This document shows, piece after piece, positions 17,529 through 25,613 of a DNA stretch of 64,000 bases. Source of the DNA: JAPLJU01 sp036725345 (lineage in GTDB: Bacteria > Desulfobacterota > Syntrophia > Syntrophales > UBA2192); contig DAIMEJ010000010.1 of the NCBI GenBank assembly GCA_036725345.1, positions 51,345-115,344 on the forward strand, written 5' to 3'. Position numbers and translations under genes: made by a program. The notes under the pieces were generated by a model that saw only the letters and a program-made list of their open reading frames with translations, did no database searches and was not told where the DNA came from. Position 1 is the stretch's first letter. The number at the start of each line of letters is the position of its first letter.

Positions 17529-18209
17529 ATGCAGCAAAAGGCCATCATAGTTTTCATCCGGTCCCCCGGGGGGGCCCGGGTAAAATCGAGACTGGCCGAA
17601 TCCATCGGTGATGAAAGGGCGCAGGTGCTGTACCGCTTTTTCGTCGAGGATCTCCTGGACACCGTGGTTCGGCAGGACGCCCGTCTCCGGGTCTACTATG
17701 AGCCCAGCGACGCGAAGGAAGACATCGCCCGGTGGCTCGGCGACGGGTACGCCCTCTTCCCGCAGCGGGGCGAAGACCTGGGCGCGAAGATGAGACAGGC
17801 CTTCGAGGAAACGTTCGAGCAGGGTTATCACAGCGCCCTGCTCATCGGAAGCGATGTGCCAGACTTGCCGGACGACGTCTTTCGGGAAGGGTTTGGCGCG
17901 CTCCCCGGCCACGACGCCGTACTGGGCCCATCCATGGACGGCGGCTACTACCTCGTGGGCTTTCGTGACGAAACCTTCCGCCCGGAGATTTTCGAGGGGA
18001 TCCCCTGGAGCACAAACATGGTTTTCCAGAAAACCCTTGAAATCTTCATCAGCCTCGGCGACGCGGTCCACATCCTCCCGGTCTGGCGGGATATCGACGT
18101 CGTCGAGGATCTCAAGGCCCTGATGCACCGCCACGGCGAGAGCCCTTTCCGGCACTCCAGGACCCTGCGGTACCTTTTGAACCAGAAGGATTTCATCAGA
18201 CAGGACTGA
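17529..18209 (+). CDS. TIGR04282 (DUF2064) arsenosugar-associated glycosyltransferase
   Basis: The product is 226 residues with a nucleotide-diphospho-sugar transferase (SpsC/GT-A like) fold. The IIVFIRSPGGARVKSRLA start corresponds to the family's 'vfak.PxpGxvKTRLa'. The middle has GEDLGAKMRQAF, then LLIGSDVPDLPDDV, and LGPSMDGGYYLVGF. This family usually neighbours TIGR04283; here that partner is at 7318 with the pentose-phosphate genes between. It lies 8 bp after DUF3047 and 19 bp before the flavoprotein gene, so it is still in the operon. Confidence 0.9.
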   Translation: MQQKAIIVFIRSPGGARVKSRLAESIGDERAQVLYRFFVEDLLDTVVRQDARLRVYYEPSDAKEDIARWLGDGYALFPQRGEDLGAKMRQAFEETFEQGYHSALLIGSDVPDLPDDVFREGFGALPGHDAVLGPSMDGGYYLVGFRDETFRPEIFEGIPWSTNMVFQKTLEIFISLGDAVHILPVWRDIDVVEDLKALMHRHGESPFRHSRTLRYLLNQKDFIRQD

Positions 18210-18228
18210 CGCGAGGGAGGTCGCGAGA

Positions 18229-19689
18229 ATGGCAACATTCGACTTTGATATCGGGATCCTCGGCGGAGGCTCTGGAGGCCTCACCGTAGCCGCCGGCGCG
18301 GCCCAGCTCGGCGCCCGGACGATCCTCATCGAAAAGGAGCAGGAGCTCGGCGGGGATTGCCTTCATTTCGGGTGTGTCCCGAGCAAGACGCTCATCCGGA
18401 CGGCCCACGTCTACCACCTCGTGAAGAACGCGAAAAAATACGGCCTCCCGGCGATGGATGTTCATCCCGTGGACTTCCGGGACGTCAGCGGGCGGATCCG
18501 GTCGGTGATCAGAGCGATCCAGAAACACGACTCCGCCGAGCGTTTCTGCCGTCTGGGCGCGCGCGTGGAGTTCGGTTATCCCGAGTTTGTCGACGAGCAC
18601 ACCGTACGCCTGAACGGAAACAACTATTCGGCCCGCTACTGGGTCATCGCGACGGGCTCCTCACCGGACATCCCGCCCGTGGAAGGACTCGATAAAACGC
18701 CCTACATCACCAACCGCGAGATCTTTTCTCTCGAAAAACTCCCGTCCTCCATGATCACCCTCGGCGGAGGGCCCATCGCCATTGAAATGGCCCAGGCCTT
18801 CTCCCGCCTGGGGACCGCCGTGACCGTCGTCCAGCGGGGCGACCAGATCCTGTCAAAAGAGGACAAGGACATGGCCGACCAGGTGATGGCCGTCCTCGCC
18901 GGTGAAGGGATCACGTTTCATCTGAAGGCGGATGTCGTGTGCGCCAGAGATCTCGGTGCCTCGCGGGAGGTCGTCATCCGCAAGGGTCCGGAAACCCTGA
19001 GCCTGCGGGCGGAGGTGATCCTCGTCGCCGCGGGCCGGACGGCGAACCTTGAAGGACTTGGCCTCAAAAGGATCGGCGTCGAACACGACCGGCAGGGACT
19101 GAAACTGGATGAACGCCTCCGGACGAACGTCAAGCACATCTTCGGCGCCGGGGATGTAACGGGACGTTATCTCTTCACCCACGCGGCGGGATACGAAGGC
19201 GGTATCGTGGTGAGCAACGCGATTTTCCGTCTTCCGAGAAAAGTGAGTTACACCCTCTTTCCCTGGTGCACCTACACGGATCCCGAACTGGCCAGCATCG
19301 GCATGAACGAGGGCATGGCCAGGGCGGCCGGAGTCGAATATGCCGTCTGGACGGAGGACTTCAGGGCCAACGACCGGAGCCTGGCCGAAGGGGAGGAGAT
19401 CGGGAAGATCAAGATGATCCTCGATGAAAAGGAGCGTCCCCTGGGCGTTCAGATCCTGGGACCGAAGGCGGGAGATTTGATTGCCGAGTGGGTGGCCGTC
19501 CTGAACGGCGGCGTGAGGCTCTCGACACTGGCTTCTGCCGTCCACCCCTACCCGACCCTCGGGGAAATCAACAAGCGGGTAGCCGGTGATTTCTTCGCCG
19601 GCAAGATCTTCTCTGACACCGTCAGGAAGGGTTTGAAATTCTTCTTCAGTTTAAGAGGCAGGGCCTGCGAGGCGGAAGAGCCTTCCTGA
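18229..19689 (+). CDS. FAD-dependent pyridine nucleotide-disulfide oxidoreductase (MerA-like)
   Basis: The product is 486 residues. The FAD-binding ILGGGSGGLTVAAGA is at 10-24. The redox-active disulfide GGDCLHFGCVPSK has Cys44 and Cys49. The NAD(P) site follows LGGGPIAIEMAQAFSRLG. A second FAD motif is GAGDVTGRYLFTHAAGYEG. The C-terminal catalytic pair is HPYPTLGE. It lacks the N-terminal HMA domain and the vicinal C-terminal cysteines of true mercuric reductase, so a role on Hg is not supported. Such proteins typically neighbour TVP38 proteins. A GAGGGAGG site precedes the start. Confidence 0.9.
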   Translation: MATFDFDIGILGGGSGGLTVAAGAAQLGARTILIEKEQELGGDCLHFGCVPSKTLIRTAHVYHLVKNAKKYGLPAMDVHPVDFRDVSGRIRSVIRAIQKHDSAERFCRLGARVEFGYPEFVDEHTVRLNGNNYSARYWVIATGSSPDIPPVEGLDKTPYITNREIFSLEKLPSSMITLGGGPIAIEMAQAFSRLGTAVTVVQRGDQILSKEDKDMADQVMAVLAGEGITFHLKADVVCARDLGASREVVIRKGPETLSLRAEVILVAAGRTANLEGLGLKRIGVEHDRQGLKLDERLRTNVKHIFGAGDVTGRYLFTHAAGYEGGIVVSNAIFRLPRKVSYTLFPWCTYTDPELASIGMNEGMARAAGVEYAVWTEDFRANDRSLAEGEEIGKIKMILDEKERPLGVQILGPKAGDLIAEWVAVLNGGVRLSTLASAVHPYPTLGEINKRVAGDFFAGKIFSDTVRKGLKFFFSLRGRACEAEEPS

Positions 19690-19692
19690 GTC

Positions 19693-19890
19693 TCAGGGGG
19701 GTTTCGGCCCCCCTTTGCGGGGGTGTTTTTCCTCCTTCGGTGACCAGTACTCGCAGTCCTTCGTGTAGTCGTTGATCACGTGCTCCACGAATCTCGCGAA
19801 GCGGAGGCACTTCCCCGGCGCATGGGGCCGGCTGGGACTGTAGTACCCGCAAGCCTGGCAAATTTTCACCCGATGCCGTGCTGCGACCAT
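19693..19890 (-). CDS. Small Cys-containing protein (65 aa), possibly zinc-binding
   Basis: An excellent ribosome binding site (AAGGAGCTCCCA then ATG) and a composed product support this gene. The sequence has CQACGYYSPSRPHAPGKC near the start (Cys11, Cys14, Cys28) and a later Cys46 in DYTKDCEYW, which could form one metal site. The C-terminus is rich in Lys, Gly and Pro. No family was recognised; the pattern resembles small zinc-ribbon-like proteins. It is divergent from the 79-residue gene at 19959, with a 68-bp shared upstream region. Confidence 0.7.
   Translation of the reverse strand: MVAARHRVKICQACGYYSPSRPHAPGKCLRFARFVEHVINDYTKDCEYWSPKEEKHPRKGGPKPP
19695..19716 (+). terminator. GC-rich hairpin after the flavoprotein gene
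   Basis: An inverted repeat AGGGGGG/CCCCCCT with a TTTCGG loop lies 6 bases after the stop of the oxidoreductase gene and is followed by TTT. The T-run is short, so termination is only possible. The same bases encode the Gly/Pro-rich tail of the small gene on the other strand. Confidence 0.4.
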
Positions 19891-19958
19891 TGGGAGCTCC
19901 TTTGCCTCGATCGAATCGATGCCCCCGGCATCATGAATAAGCCCACCGGAAGGGGCTC

Positions 19959-20198
19959 ATGGAAGAAACCATCGCTGCGGAAGATGCAACCTTGTTAAAA
20001 GACCTCGGAAACGGCAAGCTCGTCATCGAGAGGGCAAACGGGGAGCAGTGGATTCTCGATGCCAAAAAGAGCTGGTGTCCCTGGTCCTGGCGCCATGAAG
20101 GGAAAAAAGTATGTCTCCGCTTCGGGCCCTGGTCGTCCCTTCTGACCAGCGAGGAAGGGGAGGTTTGTGAGTTCTGGACAGAAGAACAAATCCGCTGA
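19959..20198 (+). CDS. Small Trp-rich hypothetical protein (79 aa)
   Basis: The ATG is preceded by GGAAGGGG. The product is acidic at the N-terminus, then shows VIERANGEQWILDAKKSW, a CPWSW motif, and 'KKVCLRFGPWSSLL'. Five Trp residues and three Cys give an unusual composition for a random frame. No signal peptide or membrane segment is visible. The family is unknown. It converges with the Fe-S protein gene 33 bp downstream. Confidence 0.6.
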   Translation: MEETIAAEDATLLKDLGNGKLVIERANGEQWILDAKKSWCPWSWRHEGKKVCLRFGPWSSLLTSEEGEVCEFWTEEQIR

Positions 20199-20231
20199 CC
20201 CTCTGTATTCCCCCTCACACAGTCTCGAGGC

Positions 20232-21005
20232 TCAACGTTCGAGACCCGCGGGACAACAGGTCATGCACTCAAAGCAGTTGTACTGGAACCCGATGAAGGA
20301 TGCCTGGTAGAGGTGCATGAACTCGGGGCTCACGAGCATGGCCTTCTGCTCCTCGGGGTTTGCCTTCATGAGCTTCCGGATAAATCCGATAAGACCCCCG
20401 ATCCCGTAGGGCTGGGAGACCCTGAGACATTTCAGGTCTTCCGTTTTCCCCTCCTTGTCCAGCGCCCGCGCGGGACAGTTTTCCACGCAGAGCATGCAGT
20501 TGTCGCACAGCGCATCCCTGACAGGGGGATCCGAAGCCAGGGGCAACTCCGTCAGGACGGCCGTGAAAACGATCCTCGTGCCGAACCTCGGATGTATGAC
20601 CAGGTTGTGTCGCCCGAAGACCCCGAGCCCCGCGGCGACGGCGGCGTGTCGAAGGGAGAGATCGCCTGCCAGCCCCATGACCGGAAGCCCCATGTCCAGA
20701 GGGTAGGACGCAAGCACGGGGACCGCCTTTACCCTGCAACGGTCCTCGATGAGTTTCGCCATCCGGTAGACACTGCTTTTGGACAGGTCCATCGTCCCCA
20801 TTCGGGACATCATGCTCATGCGCTTGTTCGGGCTTTCGAGGGAGCCGTGAACCTCACGGTAACCCAGGACCACGATGGATCGGATACCCGGAAGCAATGT
20901 CTTCGGGTCGGGCGATTTTATCGAATGATAGTCTTCTATGGCGGCAAACCCGACCGCGTCGGCGCCCGCCTCCAAACCCCGCTTCCTGATTTCCGCCTTG
21001 TCCAT
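20232..21005 (-). CDS. QueG-like 4Fe-4S double-cluster protein
   Basis: The product is 257 residues from the ATG at 21005 (AAAGGAGAAAAGG site). It resembles the epoxyqueuosine reductase/reductive dehalogenase superfamily: SIVVLGYREVHG, then GDLSLRHAAVAAGLGVFGRHNLV, then two cluster motifs, CDNCMLCVENCPARAL and a C-terminal CFECMTCCP. It is much shorter than QueG (about 350-380 residues) and lacks its C-terminal HEAT part, so tRNA modification is doubtful. Related short proteins are common in anaerobes with unknown substrates. It lies 40 bp downstream of the NMO-like gene. Confidence 0.82.
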   Translation of the reverse strand: MDKAEIRKRGLEAGADAVGFAAIEDYHSIKSPDPKTLLPGIRSIVVLGYREVHGSLESPNKRMSMMSRMGTMDLSKSSVYRMAKLIEDRCRVKAVPVLASYPLDMGLPVMGLAGDLSLRHAAVAAGLGVFGRHNLVIHPRFGTRIVFTAVLTELPLASDPPVRDALCDNCMLCVENCPARALDKEGKTEDLKCLRVSQPYGIGGLIGFIRKLMKANPEEQKAMLVSPEFMHLYQASFIGFQYNCFECMTCCPAGLER

Positions 21006-21045
21006 TTCCTTTTCTCCTTTCGGCGATGAATGAAGCATCCCGGGT

Positions 21046-21936
21046 TCAGGACACCATCTCCTCGATGATCCGGTGGACCGGCTTGATCTCCCTGATCAGC
21101 GCGCTCACCTGCCCGGCACTCGCGGGAAAGAGATCGAAATCGCCGGTTCCCCATGCCTTTCCGAGATTTTTGATGTCGTAAATCTTCGTCAGGTCGAGGC
21201 CGGGGACCTGCATCTCCTTTTTGAGCTTCGGCGTCGCGATGACCCTTGCATTCACATTCTGCAGGGGTAAGAGGACGCTATCCCCGTCTGTGCTTTCTAC
21301 AATAGCCTGTTTCCATCTTTCGTGGGCCGCGCTTTCAAGGGAAGCAAGAAACCGGGTCCCGATCTGCGCCCCCTGTGCCCCGAGGGCGAGGACGGCCCGG
21401 TAACCCCGCGAATCGGCTATACCTCCCGCCGCCGCCACCGGGATTTTCACGTGATCCACGACCAGGGGTATCAGAACCATATTGGTCGACTCAGACTCTT
21501 TGGTTCGAAGGCCCCCGGCTTCCAGCCCCGAGACAACAAGGCCGTCCACCCCCGCGTCTTCGGCCCTCCTCGCGTGGGTCAGGGTCAGCGAGACATGGAT
21601 GCCCTTCATCCCCAGTTCATGAATCCGCTTGTAAATCTCCCTGGGGGAACCGACGGCCGTCGTGACGGTTTTCACCCCGGCGCCGGCCAGGATATCGAGA
21701 ATTTCCGGATTGGCCTGGTTCAGGAGCATGAGATTGGCGCCGAAGGGTTTGTCCGTCCGGGCTTTCACTTCGTCGATGAGCTGCCGGGCCGTCGCGGCAT
21801 CGGTGAACCCCAGGGCCAGCATACCATAGGCCCCGGCTTCACAGATGGCTGCGATGAGCTTCGGGCTGTTCGTGTGACCGATGGGCCCCTGGATGATCGG
21901 GTACCGGCAACCCAGTATCCTGAGCAGTTCAGACAT
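21046..21936 (-). CDS. Nitronate monooxygenase/FabK-like FMN protein
   Basis: A TIM-barrel flavoprotein of 296 residues. It begins with the family pattern (YPIIQGPIGHTNSPKLIAA) and ends with the FMN phosphate site AAAGGIADSRGYRAVLALGAQGAQIGT. The loop that carries the catalytic His in class I nitronate monooxygenases (EAGGH) reads SGLEAGGLRTKE here, so that His is Leu. Nitroalkane oxidation is therefore not assured; an enoyl reductase or another function is possible. The ribosome binding site is GGAGGAGG. It is probably co-transcribed with the Fe-S gene, which could supply electrons. Confidence 0.85.
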   Translation of the reverse strand: MSELLRILGCRYPIIQGPIGHTNSPKLIAAICEAGAYGMLALGFTDAATARQLIDEVKARTDKPFGANLMLLNQANPEILDILAGAGVKTVTTAVGSPREIYKRIHELGMKGIHVSLTLTHARRAEDAGVDGLVVSGLEAGGLRTKESESTNMVLIPLVVDHVKIPVAAAGGIADSRGYRAVLALGAQGAQIGTRFLASLESAAHERWKQAIVESTDGDSVLLPLQNVNARVIATPKLKKEMQVPGLDLTKIYDIKNLGKAWGTGDFDLFPASAGQVSALIREIKPVHRIIEEMVS

Positions 21937-21964
21937 GCGACACCTCCTCCATCCGGCGAATGGC

Positions 21965-22873
21965 TCATGACGTCAAGCCGGATTTCGACACAGTTCCATC
22001 TTGGGAACCGTATTCACAGACCGTGTCGAGGCAGCTCTCACACTCGACCTCCAGCGTGGTATGCGTGATGCCGTATCGCTTCGCCAGTATCTCCCTGGCG
22101 GCGCAGATCATCCTCTGGCTCTCCCGGGTCGAGATGTTATCGGTGAGCAGGTGCCCGCTCAGGGCCCGCCTGCCCGACCCGATCGTCCAGACGTGGACGT
22201 CATGAAAATCCTTCACGCCCGGTACTTCCACCACGTCTTTCCTCAACTGCTCCATGTCGACATCGCGGGGGGTGGCTTCCATCAGGACTTCCCCGGATTC
22301 CATGATGAGGTCCACGGCGCCGCGAAGGACGATGCCCCCGATCATGATGCCGATCAGCGAATCGACGACGTTCCACCCCGTCAGGGCGATGATCACCCCG
22401 CCGATGACGACGCCCACGGACGAGAGCGTGTCCGCCAGGATGTGAAGGAAGGCGCCGCGGATATTGAGGCTTTCGTGAGTTTCCGATCGCAGGATCAGGA
22501 GCCCGAAAAGGTTTCCCGCAAACCCGACGACCGCCACGGCCAGGAGAATACCGGTCCGAATCTCCTGCGGGTTGAAGAAGCGGTGTACGGCCTCGAAAAA
22601 GATGTATCCGGCTACGGCCAGAAGAAAAAGGCCGTTCACGAGGGCGATGATGATTTCGATACGGTGATAACCGTAGGTCCTTCGATCCGACGGGGGCATC
22701 CGGCCCCAGCGAAGCGCGAGGTAGCTCAAAAAAATCGCCAGGGAGTCGGTGAGCATGTGCCCCGCGTCGCTGATGAGGGCGAGACTCCTGCTCACGATCC
22801 CCCCTGCGAACTCCACCACCATGAGGGTCAGCGTAAAAGCAAGGATGAGGAGAAGTTTTTGATCGCGCTTCAT
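21965..22873 (-). CDS. Cation diffusion facilitator (CzcD-like) exporter
   Basis: The product is 302 residues with six membrane segments. The metal-site HxxxD motifs are DAGHMLTDSLAIFLS in TM2 and FLHILADTLSSVGV in TM5. The cytoplasmic C-terminal domain has VKDFHDVHVWTIGSG. This is the pattern of proton-driven Zn2+/Co2+/Cd2+ exporters. The C-terminal tail has three Cys (ECESCLDTVC), possibly a metal-sensing site. It lies 64 bp downstream of the NRAMP gene, so three metal-transport genes are clustered. Confidence 0.92.
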   Translation of the reverse strand: MKRDQKLLLILAFTLTLMVVEFAGGIVSRSLALISDAGHMLTDSLAIFLSYLALRWGRMPPSDRRTYGYHRIEIIIALVNGLFLLAVAGYIFFEAVHRFFNPQEIRTGILLAVAVVGFAGNLFGLLILRSETHESLNIRGAFLHILADTLSSVGVVIGGVIIALTGWNVVDSLIGIMIGGIVLRGAVDLIMESGEVLMEATPRDVDMEQLRKDVVEVPGVKDFHDVHVWTIGSGRRALSGHLLTDNISTRESQRMICAAREILAKRYGITHTTLEVECESCLDTVCEYGSQDGTVSKSGLTS

Positions 22874-22937
22874 GTGAACGAAAGCCTTGGCTTGCCCTGC
22901 CTATTTTTTAATGCCGCCAGGCCATCAAAGTGACCTC

Positions 22938-24191
22938 TCAGGCGAGAACCTGTCTGATCACGTCGACGATCAGGGCACCGCTGAGGAGGATGAGAACAAC
23001 AACGGCTCCCCAGGCGATCCCGTTGGACAACCGACCGTTGACGTAAGACCCCATGAGCCTCCTTTTGTTCACGAGAAGAAGAATGAAGATCAGGACAAAG
23101 GGGAGCAGGATCCCGTTGATGACCTGCGAGACGAGCATGATGGTTATCAGGGGGGCGCCCGGGACGAGGATGAAACCGCCGCTCAGGATGATGAGACCCG
23201 TATAGAGCCCCATGAATTGCGGCGCCTCCTGAAAGGTCTTGTTGACACCCGCTTCCCAGCCCATACCCTCGCAGATCGTGAAGGTCGTGCTCAGGGGCAG
23301 GATCGTGGCCGCGAAGAGGGACGCGTTGGTCAGCCCGATGGCAAAGAGGATGTTGGCAAACCCCCCGGCCAGCGGGGTGAGGGCCATCGCCGCGTCCTCC
23401 GCCGTGTGAATGAGGATGTTGCCGGCATGCAGGGTCGCCCCGCAGGCCACGACGATGAAAAAAGCCACTGTCGACGCCATCAGGCAGCCGAGAATCACAT
23501 CCCAGCGAACATAGGTGTAGTCCTCGATGCGAACCTGTTTCTCCACAATCGAGGCCTGCTGGTAGAATTGCATCCACGGGGAGACGGTCGTCCCGACCAT
23601 GCCGATGAGGAGCCCGATGAAGGCGGCATTCATGTAAAACGTCGGATAGACCGTGTGGCGGGCCACATCGCCCCAGTCCGGTTTGGCCATGAAACCCGAC
23701 AGGATGTAGGAAAAATAGATGATGCAGGCGCCGAGAAAAACCTTCTCCACCGTCCGGTAGCTGCCGCGCACGACGAGAAACCATATCACCGCGCAGGCGA
23801 TGGGCACGGTGACGTAGCGGCTGACCCCGAAGATCTCGAGACTCGCCGCGAGGCCCGCGAATTCCGCGGCGCAGGTGCCCAGGTTGGTCAGCAGGAGTGC
23901 CGCCATGACGAAGACCGTCGTTTTGACGCCATACTCCTCCCGAATGAGATCCGACAGCCCCTTGCCCGTGACGACGCCGAGCCGGGCCACCATCTCCTGG
24001 ACGATGATGAGCAGAAACACCATCGGGATGAAGGACCACAGGAGGGCGTAGCCGTAGTGCGACCCCGCCACGGAATAGGTCGTGATTCCCGCGGCGTCGT
24101 TGTCCACGTTGGCCGTGATGAACCCGGGTCCCATGATGCTCAGGAAAAAAAGCAATTTTTTCCCGTCGATCTTTCTGATCAGGTTCCGCAT
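22938..24191 (-). CDS. NRAMP-family divalent metal transporter, atypical (Mg2+-type candidate)
   Basis: The product is 417 residues with about eleven membrane segments and belongs to the NRAMP superfamily. The two metal-binding helices differ from classical Mn/Fe NRAMPs. In TM1 the DPGN motif reads DNDAAG (about 30-35). In TM6 the MPHN motif reads SPWMQ (about 204-208), so the soft-metal ligand Met is not at its usual place. NRAMP-related Mg2+ transporters also lack these motifs. The gene starts 2 bp after the stop of the MgtE_N-CBS gene, which makes a joint function in Mg2+ uptake likely. Confidence 0.88.
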   Translation of the reverse strand: MRNLIRKIDGKKLLFFLSIMGPGFITANVDNDAAGITTYSVAGSHYGYALLWSFIPMVFLLIIVQEMVARLGVVTGKGLSDLIREEYGVKTTVFVMAALLLTNLGTCAAEFAGLAASLEIFGVSRYVTVPIACAVIWFLVVRGSYRTVEKVFLGACIIYFSYILSGFMAKPDWGDVARHTVYPTFYMNAAFIGLLIGMVGTTVSPWMQFYQQASIVEKQVRIEDYTYVRWDVILGCLMASTVAFFIVVACGATLHAGNILIHTAEDAAMALTPLAGGFANILFAIGLTNASLFAATILPLSTTFTICEGMGWEAGVNKTFQEAPQFMGLYTGLIILSGGFILVPGAPLITIMLVSQVINGILLPFVLIFILLLVNKRRLMGSYVNGRLSNGIAWGAVVVLILLSGALIVDVIRQVLA

Positions 24192-24193
24192 GG

Positions 24194-25411
24194 CTATCTT
24201 CTCTTTCGCAGGGGCGTGGGGAGCAGAAAGTCGACGATGTCATCGACGGTGATAATCCCCTGAAGGATATCCTGGTCGTCGACGACGGGAACGGCCATGA
24301 GGTTGTACTTGGAGACCATCTCGGCCGCTTCCTTCCTGTCGGCATTCACGTGGATCTTCTTCGCGTTTCTTTTCATCAGGGTGTCGAGCCTGGCCCTGGG
24401 ATTCGCCAGGATGAGGTCTTTCAGCGACAGAACGCCTTCCAGGTGTTCCCGGTTGTCTACCACATAGAGGTAGTAGATCATCTCGATGTCCGGGGCGATG
24501 AGCCTCAGTTCCTGCATCACTTCCTCGGCCGTCATGTCCGGCGGAAAGGAGACGTATTCCGTCGTCATGAGTCCACCCGCCGTGTCTTCGTCATGCTCCA
24601 GAAGCTCGATGACCTCTTCAGCCTCCTCTTTATCCATGAGGCCGATGATCTCCTCCGCTTTCTTGTCCGGCAGGTCGCCCAGGATGTCGGCCGCCTCGTC
24701 GGGGTTCATGGCCTCGAGGACGTCGGCCGCTTCCTCGGGCTTCATCTGCTTGATGATGTTCGCGCGGGTTTCTTCATCGAGCTCGTGGATGATTTCGCCG
24801 GTCGTTTCCTTGTCGAAGGTGCTGAGAAGGTCGGACCGTTCCTGCACGGAGAGCTGGGAGACGATTTCGGCCATATCCACCGGGTGCATGTCCACCAGGC
24901 TCCTCCGGGTGATCGTCAAGGTCAGGCGATCGAGGCCGGGTTCGAGAGGCTTCAAGTAGTGCCACGGGATGAGGGCGCCCCGCTTGGCCCGCCCGAAACC
25001 GAGACGTCGAATGAGCCCGCCGAAGCCCACGTCTATGGCGAGCAATCCGAACTGATCCCTCACCTGGCCCAGCTGTACATCGTTGACCCGGACCACTTTG
25101 GCGCCGTTGACATCGACGACCTGCTTGTCCATGATGTGCTCCGCAATGCGGATCTCCTTTTCCTGGGGCTCCATGTGGGCCACGGCGCCTGCTTCCTCGT
25201 AGGTCGTCACAAATTTCTTGTTGAGCACATTGATGTCTTTCATGAGGATGCGGAAAAGCCCCTCAGGACCACGGATGTAGATCCCTTCAACGACCGGGAA
25301 GGTGTCCCCGGGGACCACATTCATGTCCTTGATCTTGCCGATCACGTTTCCCTTGCGGTCCAGAAGCGGTCGATCGAGGATTTCGCTCAGATAGATATCA
25401 TCGGAGATCAC
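24194..25411 (-). CDS. Soluble MgtE N-domain/CBS protein with PRC-barrel
   Basis: The product is 405 residues starting at a GTG behind GGGAGAAG. Residues about 1-180 contain two PRC-barrel-like segments (DRKGNVIGKIKDM; VVDVNGAKVVRVNDVQL). Residues about 190-280 form the helical superhelix of MgtE_N with repeats of the type EEAADVLEAMNPDEAADIL. It ends with a CBS pair closing at ITVDDIVDFLL. The MgtE membrane channel is absent. In MgtE the N and CBS domains sense Mg2+ and gate the channel, so this protein probably gates the NRAMP transporter encoded 2 bp downstream. Confidence 0.88.
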   Translation of the reverse strand: MISDDIYLSEILDRPLLDRKGNVIGKIKDMNVVPGDTFPVVEGIYIRGPEGLFRILMKDINVLNKKFVTTYEEAGAVAHMEPQEKEIRIAEHIMDKQVVDVNGAKVVRVNDVQLGQVRDQFGLLAIDVGFGGLIRRLGFGRAKRGALIPWHYLKPLEPGLDRLTLTITRRSLVDMHPVDMAEIVSQLSVQERSDLLSTFDKETTGEIIHELDEETRANIIKQMKPEEAADVLEAMNPDEAADILGDLPDKKAEEIIGLMDKEEAEEVIELLEHDEDTAGGLMTTEYVSFPPDMTAEEVMQELRLIAPDIEMIYYLYVVDNREHLEGVLSLKDLILANPRARLDTLMKRNAKKIHVNADRKEAAEMVSKYNLMAVPVVDDQDILQGIITVDDIVDFLLPTPLRKRR

Positions 25412-25540
25412 GGCGGCTTCTCCCTTTATTCTGGCCCTCTTCTAAGCCAAAAAGAATATAAAATCAACGAACTTGTTCACCGCCAACCCATTTTTTTCAG
25501 CGCCTCGGCGGGGAGGGCGCCGCGGCCCAATCAAAAGGGC

Positions 25541-25570
25541 TTGACAATCCGAATCGGTCTTTCCTATAGA
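25541..25570 (+). promoter_or_regulatory. Sigma70-type promoter for the B12-domain-like gene
   Basis: A perfect TTGACA at 25541-25546 and TATAGA (five of six consensus) at 25565-25570 are separated by 18 bp. Transcription would begin near 25577, about 37 nt before the ATG at 25614. This is one of the best promoter matches in the window. Confidence 0.65.
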
Positions 25571-25613
25571 GGAGAAACCGTTGCAGGCGGAAGTTCAAGA
25601 CAGGAGGACCTTA

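Noticed and set aside
18229..19689. Mercuric reductase assignment for the flavoprotein
   Set aside because: It has the CxxxxC active site, but no N-terminal HMA domain, no C-terminal vicinal Cys pair and no mer genes nearby.
20232..21005. Epoxyqueuosine reductase (QueG) assignment, supported by queF in the window
   Set aside because: The protein is about 100 residues too short and lacks the C-terminal HEAT-like part; queF is 22 kb away and not linked.
22887..24263. Long open frames on both strands over the NRAMP gene
   Set aside because: The true frame has membrane helices and family motifs; the others are His/Asp/Arg-rich shadows.
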